Shown here: positions 19,770 through 31,700 of the stretch, one piece after another | Layout of the letters: each line of letters starts with the position of its first letter | Numbering within the stretch: the first letter of the stretch is position 1 | Assembly: GCA_030220185.1 (NCBI GenBank) | Contig: JASPKZ010009689.1 | Coordinates: forward strand, 19,475-83,474 | Direction of reading: 5' to 3' | Origin: Diploptera punctata | Lineage: Eukaryota; Arthropoda; Insecta; Blattodea; Blaberidae | Length of the DNA stretch: 64,000 bases | Translations under genes and position numbers: made by a program | The notes under the pieces: model-generated | Told to the model about the DNA's origin: nothing | The model's input: the letters and a program-made list of their open reading frames with translations, nothing else | Databases searched by the model: none

Positions 19770-22700
19770 CTAAAAACTCATCAACAGTTAGTATCAAACA
19801 ATAATTATTGTAATATGCAAGTTCTAGAGCAACTATGTGCCATTTTCATGAAATTTTAGCATTGTACTTCAAAGTAATCTATATACCAAAGAGAATGTAT
19901 CACAATATCAGCTAAGCCCCAGATCTCCAATATGTATGTAATATGCAAACTAATATTCACGATAAGCCACCTGTAGGCTACAGTTAACACAACTAAAGAG
20001 AAAAAATTCTTAATTTTGAATTGTTTTTTGACTCACCTCATATTTCTTGACTTCCATGCAGACCCAGGTTTCGTCACTGCATTTGGGACATTCTCGATGC
20101 AACACCACGATCACAACTGCCGTCCAGCGGTTTTCTCTCTTGTAGATTGATTTCTGCGCTCTCTGATGGCTGACCGATGAACTTCCAAACCAATCCCCTC
20201 TCATTTTCACCGGGTATTTCAAAATTCATAGTTTTCTTTTTATTATTGCATATATAAATTTTCTCCCAAATTGTGAGTTCCTTTGGTTTTTCTAACTGTT
20301 TAAGTAATTTTGCCTTGGTTTCAATTCTGTATTTTTCTGACCAAACATGTGCAGCTATTGCAGATTTCTGTTTCTCCATTTTTAACATTTCTAAGGTGTT
20401 CTTTCAATCTTGTATTTAAATTCCTTTTTGTTTTCCTTATGTATATCTTTTCACAATCTTTACAATCAATTTGTGATAAATTCCTGATTTGTTGCAGTCT
20501 TTAATCTTTTCATTTTTGTTGGTTTTGATTAAATTATTCAAACTGTAATAATTTTTCGGTGCTAATTTAATGTTGAATTTGTTGAAAATTTTAATCTTGA
20601 ATTTTTTACCAATGTCTTTATCTGTCTGAAGAGTACTTTCATTTATCATTTTTTATTTCTTGAATTATTTATTTTCTTGTGAATCATCTTTTCTTAAAAT
20701 CCATTATCTTTTGCAATTTTTATAATGTGTTTTTTTTCTTTCTTAAAATATTCTTTGTTCTGGGAACGTTCACAAGCCTGTGTGTTAAACTATTAAATAC
20801 TGCTTGTTTGTGTGAAATATGGTTAAATCCTGTTGCTTTAATATAATTATCAATATGAGTTTCTTTTCTGTAGATTCCAAATTCTATTTTCCTTTTTTCC
20901 TCATTCCTGATCAATTTAAGGTCTAAAAATGGTACTTCTTGGTTATTTTCTACTTCCATGGTAAATTGAATTGTTTTATTATGAATATTTAATAGTTTAA
21001 TGGCATCTTCTAATTGTTTTTGTTTTACTATTGCTATGATATCATCCACATATCTACTCCAAAATTTAAAAATCAAAGGGTATGCTTTGGTTACCTGACA
21101 TTCAAAGTTACACATAAACATATTCGCTAAGAATGGTGATAATGGATTTCCCATTGCAAGTCCTGATCTTTGTCTATAGTATTTTCCTCTGAATGTGAAG
21201 AACATTTGATTTAATGCAAATCTGGTTAATTTCATGTACTCTTTAACGATTAATCATCTATCTTGTTTTCTTTCAACCATTTTTCTAAAATTTCCATAGT
21301 TTTGTCAGGATGTTTGCAAACAATGATGTGACATCAAATGAGACCAATCTTTCTGACAGTTCAATTTCTACATTTTCTAATTTTTCTATTAGTTGGTAAG
21401 AATTTTCCACTGCTAAATTTTCGAATTTCTTCATACTTCTGAATTTATTGCTTAACCATTTAGATATATTGTATATCGGTGAGTAAATTCAAGAAACAAA
21501 AAATTATAAATGAAAGTACTCTACTGACAGATAAAAGAAATTGGTAAAAAATTCAAGAAATTTATATACCACTCCTTAGTATTTAACAAGTTTCACAAAA
21601 TTTTCAACAAATTCAACATTAAATTAGCACCGAAAAATTATTACAGTTTGAATAATTTAATCAAAACCAACAAAAAGGAAAAGATTGAAGACTGCAACAA
21701 ATCAGGAATTTATCAAATTGATTATAAAGATTGTGAAAAAATATACATAGGGAAAACAAAAAGGAATTTAAATACAAGATTGAAAGAACACCTTAGAAAT
21801 GTTAAAAATGGAGAAACAGAAAAATCTGCAATAGCTGCACATGTTTGGTCAGAAAAACACAGAATTGAAACCAAGGCAAAATTACTCAAACAGTTAGAAA
21901 AACTAAAGGAACTCACAATTTGGGAGAAAATTTACATATGCAAGAATAAAAAGAAAACTATGAATTTTGAAATACCCAGTGAAAATGATGATTTGGTACT
22001 TCATCGGTCAGCCATCAGAAATCAATCCAGAAGAGAGAAAACCACTGGATGGCAGATCGTTGTGATCATGAATGTCACAAATGCATGACAAAACCTAGGT
22101 CTGCATGGAAGTCAAGAAATATGAGGTGAGAAAAAAAAATTTAATTAAAATAAAACTCATAATGTCATTTCCTACCTACATTACATAAGAAAATTTTTTG
22201 CTTGAAACAAGATTTGAATCTAAGACTTCCCCCATTACACAGCTGGCAACTGCAACTCCCTAAGCAGGTACAAATTCCCTTGTCTTTAATCCCTGTCTTG
22301 GAAGTAAAAGGTAAGGTGATTCATTATAGGCATTATGAGGCCTAAACAATTAACATGAGATGTCAGCTGATGGCTGCATTTACCCCAGAACATACATTTG
22401 GTTTCATTTCAGTTACAGGGTGAATCATCTCTCAGTGTCATGGCGCCACAATAAGATTTAAGCCAGTTTTAAACATTGTGACCCCATCAGAACTTGATCC
22501 TGCAACCTACAGGCTTGTAGTGTATTGCCTTAACCAACTATGCTATGATGTCCATGAATAAGATTTAAGCCAGTTTAAACATTGTGACCCCATCAGAACT
22601 TGATCCTGCAACCTACAGGCTTGTAGTGTATTGCCTTAACCAACTATGCTATGATGTCCATGAAATTTTAATAATATTATACAGTTGCTTCTAAATCAAC

Positions 22701-25700
22701 AAGATATTATGGGTTCATATAATAAATTCAATTATTTTTAGTCTGATCATCTTACCTCAATATTAATGTTGATTTGTTCTTGAACCTGTTTCGATTATAT
22801 CATAATCATCATCTGCATCTTGCCCAGACTGACTGGTTAGATCTATGTTGCACACCCTGGATGTTGATGTCAGCTCCATCCTGTGGTTGGCCAAAGAACC
22901 TCCAAACAAAGTCACGCTCCGTCGGTATTTCAAAATTCATAACTTTGTTTTTGTTCTTCTGAATATAGATTTTCCCCCAAATAGTCAGCTCTTTTGTATT
23001 TTCTAACTGTTTTAATAATTTAGTGTCCGAATTTATATTATATTTTTCAGACCAAACATGAGCAGCAACTGCAGATTTTTCTATTTCCCCATTTTTAATA
23101 TTTCTTATGTGTTCTTTGGCTAACCAGTCTGGGCTAGATGCTGATGATGATTATGATATAATTGAAACATGTTCAAGAACAAATCAACATTAATATTGAG
23201 GTAAGATGATCAGACTATAAATAATTTAATTAAAATAACCTCAAAATATCATTTCCTAAAATAAAATATCATATAATAAAATTGGGAATTTTTACATTAT
23301 GAGGTTTTCTTAATAAAAATCAAATGATTTGTGAATTCTTCTTATCTCATACATCTGTGTTAAATAACATAGATGTATGAGGTAAGAAGAATTCACAATT
23401 CATTTGATTTTTATTAAGATATTATGGGATTTACACTGTTCCTATACACTGGATACTATAATCATAATTAGCTTATTCTTCTTATTTCATGTAATTCCAA
23501 ATGGAACATAGGGCAGTAGTAAAGTTCCTCCAGCATACTCTGTTCCACCAGCCAGCCATTTCACCTGTTTCCAGTTTTTTCCACTTTCCTTTGCTTCCTC
23601 CTCTACTGATCACTTCCAAGTTTTCCTAGGTCATCCCCTCTTTCTTACTCCTTGCGGGTTCCAATCTAGTGCAGTCTTCTCAATGGGCTCAGTCTGGTTT
23701 TTAGTTTATAGCATAGTGTAAATCCATAACAGTCTTCTTGATTTAGAAGCAACACTATAGTATAATGGACAAAATTTAACCACTACTGGGACATGGGGAT
23801 TGCAGAGAGATAAATTTGTGTTTGCTAAGTGAGTTACATGAATAGCTCAATGATAATGCAAGAGCACATAAATCTGGAGATGTTGGATTCAAATCCTGGT
23901 TCAGGAGTTTTTTTTCTCTTTAATATGTATTTAATATTTCAAGGAAGTAACACTATGAGGTTTATTTTATGAGTTAGATAAATACTACTCACCTCAATAT
24001 TAAATTAAAAGATTCTTACCTCTCCTCACATTATTCTGTTAAGTAGATCGCGATTTCAGGCCTATAGCAGGCCCATCTTCAGTACACTGTTGTTGACCGG
24101 TGTTATTCGCTCGGAAGAACCACTTCTTCTTCCCTCTGTTGGTGGACCGATGAACCTCTTGATAAGATCAAAATTTGCGGGAACTTCGAAGTTCATAAGT
24201 TTTCCTTTGTTTTTCTGAATGTGGATCTTTTCCCAAACTGTAAGTTCCTTAGGTGTCTCTATTTTGTTTAATTAGACTAGCTTTTTGATTCAATTCGATG
24301 TTTTTCGTACCAAGCATGAGCAGCTACTGCTGACTTTTCCAATTCTCCATTTTGACATTTCTAAGATGTTCCTTCACCTTGTTTTTCAAATTTCTTTTCG
24401 TTTTTCCTATATAAATTTTGTCACAATCTTTACATTTTGATCTGATAATTCTGATTATTTTCTTTCTTTTATTTTATTCTCTTTTTCATTTTTGTTGGTT
24501 TTAATTATCCTATTAAGGCTGTATTCATTCTTAGGTGCTAATCTTATATTAAACTTTTTGAAAATTTTTTGAAATTGTAGTTTTCAATGGATGGTAAGTG
24601 AATTTCTTGAATTTTATTTTTTCCTGTTTGTTTTATCAGTGTGCTTTCATTAATTAATTTTTGTCTTTTGAATTTATTTATTTTCCTGTGTACCATGCTT
24701 TCATCATAACCATTATCTGTTGCCACATTAATTATGTATCCTTTTTCTCTTTTATAGTTTTCTGGGCTCATAGGAATATTTACTAATCTGTATGCTAAGC
24801 TATTGAACACTGCCTCTTTGTGAGCAAAATGGTTGAAACCCGAAGCTTTAATATAGTTGTCTATATGAGTATTCTTTCTATATATTTCCAAATTCTATCC
24901 TGTTTTCTTTGTTTCGTGTTAAATTAAGATCCAAAAATGGGATTTGTCTTTCAATCTCATTTTCCAGGTGAATTTTAATCCGTTCTAACTCTGGATGTTT
25001 CAAAAGCTTCAAAGCATCCATAATTTGTTTTCTTCTGTTTGACAATAGCAATTACGTCATCAACGTATCTGGTCTGATGACGTAATTGCTATTGTCAAAC
25101 AGAAACAAATTGAGGATGCTTTGAAGCTTTTGAACATCCAGAGTAGAACGATAAAATTCACCAGGAAACTGAGATTGAAAGACAAATCCCATTTTTGGAT
25201 CTTAATTTAACACGAACAAAGAAACAGGATAGAATTTGGAATATAGAATAGAAATATACTCATATAGACAACTATATTAAAGCTTCGGGTTTCAACCATT
25301 TTGCTCACAAAGAGGCAGTGTTCAATAGCTTAGCATACAGATTAGTAAATATTCCTATGAGCCCAGAAAACTATAAAAGAGAAAAAGAATACATAATTAA
25401 TGTGGCAACAGATAATGGTTATGATGAAAGCATGGTACACAGAAAATAATAAATTCAAAAGAACAAAAATTAATTAATGAAAGCACACTGATAAAACAAA
25501 CAGAAAAATAAAAATTCAAGAAATTACTTACCATCCATTGAAACACTACAAATTTCAAAAATTTTTCAAAAAGTTTAATATCAGATTAGCACCTAAGAAT
25601 GAATACAGCCTTAATAGATAATTAAAACCAACAAAATGAAAAATTGAAGAAGAAAATAAATCAGGAATTTATCAGATCAAATGTAAAGATTGTGACAAAA

Positions 25701-28700
25701 TTATATAGGAAAAACGAAAGAAATTTGAAAAAAGGGTGAAGGAACATCTTAGAATGTCAAAAATGGAGAATTGGAAAAGTCAGCAGTAGCTGCTCATGCT
25801 TGGTACGAAAAACATCGAATTGAATCAAAAGCTAGTCTAATTAAACAAATAGAGACACCTAAGGAACTTACAGTTTGGGAAAGATCCACATTCAGAAAAA
25901 CAAAGAAAACTTATGAACTTCGAAGTTCCCGCAAATTTTGATCTTATCAAGAGGTTCATCGGTCCACCAACAGAGGGAAGAAGAAGTGGTTCTTCCGAGC
26001 GACATAACACCGGTCAACAACAGTGTACTGAAGATGGGCCTGCTATAGGCCTGAAATCGCGATCTACTTAACAGAATAATGTAGGAGAGGTAAAGAATCT
26101 TTTAATTTAATATTGAATGAAACCTCACAGTGATAATTCCTATAAAAAAAAAAAAAAAAAAAAAAAAGGTTAACTACTCACCTCATTCATATAATAAAGT
26201 TGGAAATTTTTACATTATGTGGTTTCCTTAATAAAAGTCATATGAATTGTGAATCATGATTCATTTGACTTTTACTCACCTCATATTTGTAGCTTTTTTG
26301 AAAACTTAAGTTTCAATGTCTTTGGGTACCATTGTCCTTCTTTCTAAGAAAGAAAGGTACAAATATGAGGTGAGTAGTACATATCTAACACACAATATCT
26401 CTAATGTGTAATTCATATTCCTGTCCTAAGAGTACATTGCATGTATGTCCTGCACACAAAACCTAACAGTTAATCTACAATAACTTAATTGTATGATTTT
26501 GACACTGCTGGTTTAGAACTTCCATGCTACAATTGACAGCAAGTAACACTGTGAGGTAATATTATCAAGAGATTAAACTGGAAATACATGCTTTCACCCT
26601 CAAATTTTCTCACCTGGAAAGTTTTGGAAACTATCACTCTCCATTCTCAATTAGATTCTAACTGTTGTGTTGTCCATCCATTGTCTTGTTGATTCTTTTT
26701 CTCTAGTGGAAAATTGAAATTCTTGGAAAAAGGATTTGATCATAAACTTTGTCTGTCTACCACTAGAGGGGGATCTACAAGTTATCACATGGGCAAACAA
26801 ACAATCAGAATTTAGTTGAGAATGGAGACAATATAAATCAAAATTAATTATTTTTACTTTCTCATAAAATTCAACAAAATTTTGTGAATAGGGTTTTTAC
26901 CAAGAATTACATTATGTGAGCCATATGGTGTTATTTACAAATTAAGAATTAAAAAAAACTTATAATAATCATTACAAAACTTTTAAAATAATATGTTGTT
27001 GTTGTTTTCAAATGCTGGGCCTTGGCACCCGAAGCCATTAGCGTTCTTGCTCTCCAATATTTCTCTATGGTGGATCTAACAGGGTAATACTTCACCAGGT
27101 TTGTAGGTTTTTTCCATTGGAGAATTTTAAAGATGTTCTGTATATGACGTCCTGCAGATGTCCCCACACCCGGAGATCCGAAAAGGGGATTTTTAAAACA
27201 ATATTAAGTGTTATTAAAAACTATACCGTAACTCTATAATTTGACAAAACTTGTGTGGAGTATTTTAAAAACTTGCATCGAATACTGGATACTTGAGTCA
27301 TATTCCTAATGCAATTTATCCAAGGCACTACAAAATTTGTAATTTGTAAACATAAATTTCTCGCTTATCAGCATTTAATATCATGCTTTGAGAAAGATAT
27401 GCAAATGCATAAACTTCCTATCCTTGATTATAAACTGACACACTCAGAAATTACCTAAATACAATAAAATGAATCTTAAAGAAAAAAAAATTAATACATC
27501 ATCTCACTTATTTGTTGATTTATTGAAAACAAAGGAGAATAATGTATTGACGTAGACTTTCTGGCCGGAGTTGCTATTATGATCTTGAAGAAGATTTTTC
27601 TGGCTGTAGGCCGTGAGGTTTTTAGTTCCCCGATGTTTTTGCCAGAGGATGCCACAATGCATCTCTGGTGAAACGTTGGGGAACTACAAACCTCACGACC
27701 ACGGCCTACAGTCTAAAAATCTTCTTCAAGATCAAAGGAGAATACTGTCAATCAAAGGAGAATAACTGTCGTTAACTCCAAAGCATTAGCTACATACATA
27801 TTTCTTGAAAACATGTTTCGGAATAACCATATTCTATCATCTGCTTGTTCCGATTGTTGAATTGGTAGTTGTGTAATCCTGTTGCTCCTCTTTCAATTGA
27901 CCGATGAACTTCCAAATCAAATCCTTTTCCCAGGAATTTCAAAATTCATTAATTTTCTGAATGTAAATTTTTCTCCAAAACTGTGAGTTCTATGGATTTA
28001 TCTGTTTCAATAATTTTTGCATTTACTAAATTCTACGTCTTTCTGACCAAGCATTGAGCAGCTCTGCTGATTTATCTATCTCCCCTTTTTTACATTTGAT
28101 ATACTAAAATATTAAATAAAATGAATAACTCAAAATGGGCTGAGAATGTAAAATTCAACAGTCTGGAAAAGCTGATGATGGTACACATAACGTACCGAAA
28201 AATGTTTGAATAGAACACAACAAATTACGAGGTAAGATGACTCTGGATTCACCTTATTTATTAAGAAGAACAACATAATGCTACATCCCAATGTAATTTA
28301 TTAAATAATAATTATTACTATTAATATGTTTAAGAATAAGAATTTATGAACCGATGTCACATCCTCAAATTTGCAAAATGTTACATGCTAGATCCATTAT
28401 AGAAAAATACTTGGATACTTGAGATCTAATGGCTTCATTGCCAAAAGCCAAGCATTAGATAAGAACAGACCCATGGTCAGAGACTATACTGCAGCCCACT
28501 GATTCTCCAGCTTTGACGTTTTTCACGACAGTGTTGGCGATATTGATATTCAGTGGGAGTGGCTGCTCTATATGTATGTGGTTAGCAGACATACAGCTAA
28601 CAACATCTCAGCAATTTCAAACTTTACTAGCGCGCTATAGCTGCGTCAAGAGCAGTGATTGACTGTGGCCAGACATCTACTCCCACAACAAACCATATCC

Positions 28701-31700
28701 TTATTGGCAGTAGAGGGCAAATTCTCCCTTTACCCCTCGTATAACCTAAACTTCAGAGCCGGAGATATGGCTGTTCGGGTTTACTTCTAACATCAATAGG
28801 CTTAAAAATATGATAAAATTCATTAATGAGAATTTTATGCAAGGTACACTTATAATATATCAATTTTACTTTCATTTATAATTATTTACAGAAATATACA
28901 GTATACGTCTTGCATTAAAAATTATATTTAAATAATTATTGGATCTAATATTATGTGATATTCACTTAAGTGGGTTAAAATTCTGCTGCCAATTCCAGGA
29001 GAGAATACCAAAATGTCATAAAGATAATCTAGTGCATTGATAAAATGAATATATGACTAGTAAGTATAAACTCACCGAAGCTGTTAGATCATAAAGTTGT
29101 ACACCTTTTGTACACACCATACCCATTAATTTGAAATTCTTCTCTGGCAAGCATTGTCGTACATATAATTCAAATTCCTGTAATCCAAAAAATTAAAGTG
29201 CAAGGTATAAGAAGTAAAATTTCTATTTTGTTTCCTGATAAATTGCCCTTAAATTGGGGTCAATTAGAACAGTTTTTTTTTGGGAGTTTTTCAATATATC
29301 TTTTTTTACTGATGGTAAAAAGTAAACCCTCTACTTGTGTCCGGTGCAATGCCATACTGAGGAATGAAATAGGTCTCTACCATTAAAGGTCTGATATACA
29401 TGGATACTGACTGACCAGGCCTGTCACACCATCACAGGAACAGATGAAATGAAACAAAATTTATTACATGTTCATGGAGAATCAAGCTTTGGCAGGGGAA
29501 AATGAGAGAATCCCAAAGTAAACCTGTCTTGGCTATCTATTCACCACAAACCCAACAAGGAATGACTGAGATATGAACTTGGGATCCACAGGTGTAGGGC
29601 GAGTGTAACCACTTGTGCCATGGGGCCACCTTATACTGATGGTATTGGGTGACCCTAGTTAATTTTAAAATACAATAGAAAGTAACATTAAAAGGTTTGT
29701 TTAATAATTAAGACATTTTGTCTATATATTCTTACATCTTATGGTTAAAGAAGGAAATTACACGCTCAGACCGGGGCTTGAATCCGAACCTCTCCTCTTC
29801 AAATATGATTTTATCCATCATTGAGATGTATGAAATTAATAATAAAAACATTGAAAGAAGCCATACTGGCTTTATAATGTAATGAATAATTCCCATATAT
29901 ATGGTCTTCTTAATAAAGAAGTCGCCATTTGCAAAGATAGAAGCAAGTGTTTCATAGCATTTGGTACAAACGTATATATAGGGAAATTTGCATTCAGATT
30001 GGAACTTGCTCTGGTAGATCAGTTAGTAGAGCACTTGGTCTAGAAACACCAAGGTCCTGGGTTCAAGTCCCGGTCTGAGCGTATAATTTTTCTTTTCAAA
30101 TATGATTTCCTACTTTGTTTTTGTTTACAGTTATTTTGCTTTTCTATTATTCCTCATTTTCCCAGGCCCTCTTTTCCCTTCCACAGATTCTATTGGTATT
30201 TCTCAATGATCTTTTTTTCTTTATAATTTTCAAAACTTGGTCTTGTTATCTTTTGCAAGCATTTTAATTTGTGCTATACTTCTCTCCTTTAAACACTACT
30301 CTACATTCTTCGTTATACATGATTGCACTCTCTGCCTTGGTTCTAAAATATACAATTTCTTCTGTCTTACTTTTTATAATATACGAGTATCTTCTCATTC
30401 TGCTTCCATACTACTGTCAGTATTCCAGAAATAAATGGAGTAAGCAATAACAAAAAAGGAGACATTGGCTTGATTTTAGTGTACACTATTGGTTGTGCTG
30501 AGGATGGGAAAGTAACTGTGAGATGAAAAGGATATTTCAGAAAGTAAAGTGACCATCTCTCTTCTTAACTCAAATTTTGCCAATTGGCAATGATACTTCT
30601 GATATTTTTATATTTATCCTTTTTTCCCCAATTTAATGAAAATGTACCACCAACCAAACGAATACAACTATATCATCCCTTTTGCCCCAATTTAATGAAA
30701 AATGAATCTCCAACCAAACAAATTTAACTGTAGATGTTTTTATTATTAATTTAACACTTCTCACTGAAGGATAAATTATATTTTATGGTAGAGCATTGGC
30801 CTAGAAAGCCAAAAGTCCCAAGTTCGAGTCTCAGCCTGGGCAAAAATAAAATTTAACTGTAGTTTAGAAAATAAATATACAAAAAAATATTAAGTGAAAA
30901 TTCAAAAGTTGTAGAAGTAACACTCAAGGTATTAATAATTAAATATTAAAATTATACCTCACCTCATATTTAGTCTCCTTTTTAAAAGCCGGTTTCGGAG
31001 AAACTAATAATCACAACCTTCAGTTTGTACTCAACTGTTGTTTTGACATTGGTATTCAGTTTCTCCTCCTACATCTGTTGATAGACGAACTTCTAAATCA
31101 TTCTTGGAAGTTCATCAGTCTACCAACAGTTGGAGGAGGAAACTTTTGAATTACCAATGACAAACAACAGTCGAGTACAAACTGAAGATGGAGGATTATT
31201 AGTTACTCTGGAACCAGTCTTAAAAAGAATACTAAATATGAGATAGAAGTGTAATTTTAACAATATTTAATTATGTGTCAATACTCACCAAAATACACTG
31301 AATGAGAGAATATCAATCAAACAAAAATCAATCTAGCCTGATGCTGGTATTACAACATTTCGCAAAGCACAAAATTCACATGAAGATTAATTGCTGATTA
31401 AGAGGACCGCCTAATCCAAGAAATATAATAAAATAATTTGTGCTTAAAAGATTTTCCAAAAGACTTTCACCAACTTTACACTTATCCCATCACCATAGAC
31501 ACAAACAAAAATGCAATGATTCACTTGATAACTATCTTTCCACTTCCCCCCCCCCTATTAACTCTAATTTACATATATAATAATTAATTAATGTTTGCCA
31601 TAATGAAAACTTACCATATTATCCATAATTAGATACCCTAGCAGTAATCCAACATATGCTCCTATTAAAGTGTGTTCCATATTTCGCCCAGCTTTTTGTA

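Larger units (their letters stand above)
22735..23275. mobile_element. Penelope-like inverted pair, family F with protein
   Basis: The minus arm 22735-23120 includes the terminus, a ribozyme core and a PLE tail ([18 protein letters not shown] style, plus WSEKYNI-type residues). The plus arm 23125-23275 includes the second ribozyme core, TTGAGGTAAGATGATCAGAC and AATAACCTCAAAATATCATT, TCCTAAA. The element between is only the nuclease end. Confidence 0.85.
23945..26125. mobile_element. Large Penelope-like palindrome, family C (arms about 1 kb)
   Basis: The minus arm 24010-25066 and the plus arm 25073-26110 are near-perfect complements and meet at GATGACGTAATTGC, the DNA of the YVDD RT box. Each arm encodes from the catalytic RT box through the connector ([20 protein letters not shown]) and GIY-YIG nuclease ([33 protein letters not shown]) to ribozyme and terminus. 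Outer ends carry AGAGGTAAGAATC and the ACTATGAGGTTTAT / AACCTCACAGTGATAATTCC motif. Many frameshifts make it non-autonomous. Confidence 0.92.
27795..28290. mobile_element. Penelope-like inverted pair, family I
   Basis: The minus part 27800-28110 has a ribozyme core and a PLE tail (TTTCAAAATTCATTAATTTTC region, [15 protein letters not shown]). The plus part about 28150-28290 has the second core, ACGAGGTAAGATGACTC and TAATGCTACATCCC. The solo relative at 51990-52140 shares CTGGAGTCATCTTACC and the ACCTTATTTATTAAG end. Confidence 0.7.
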
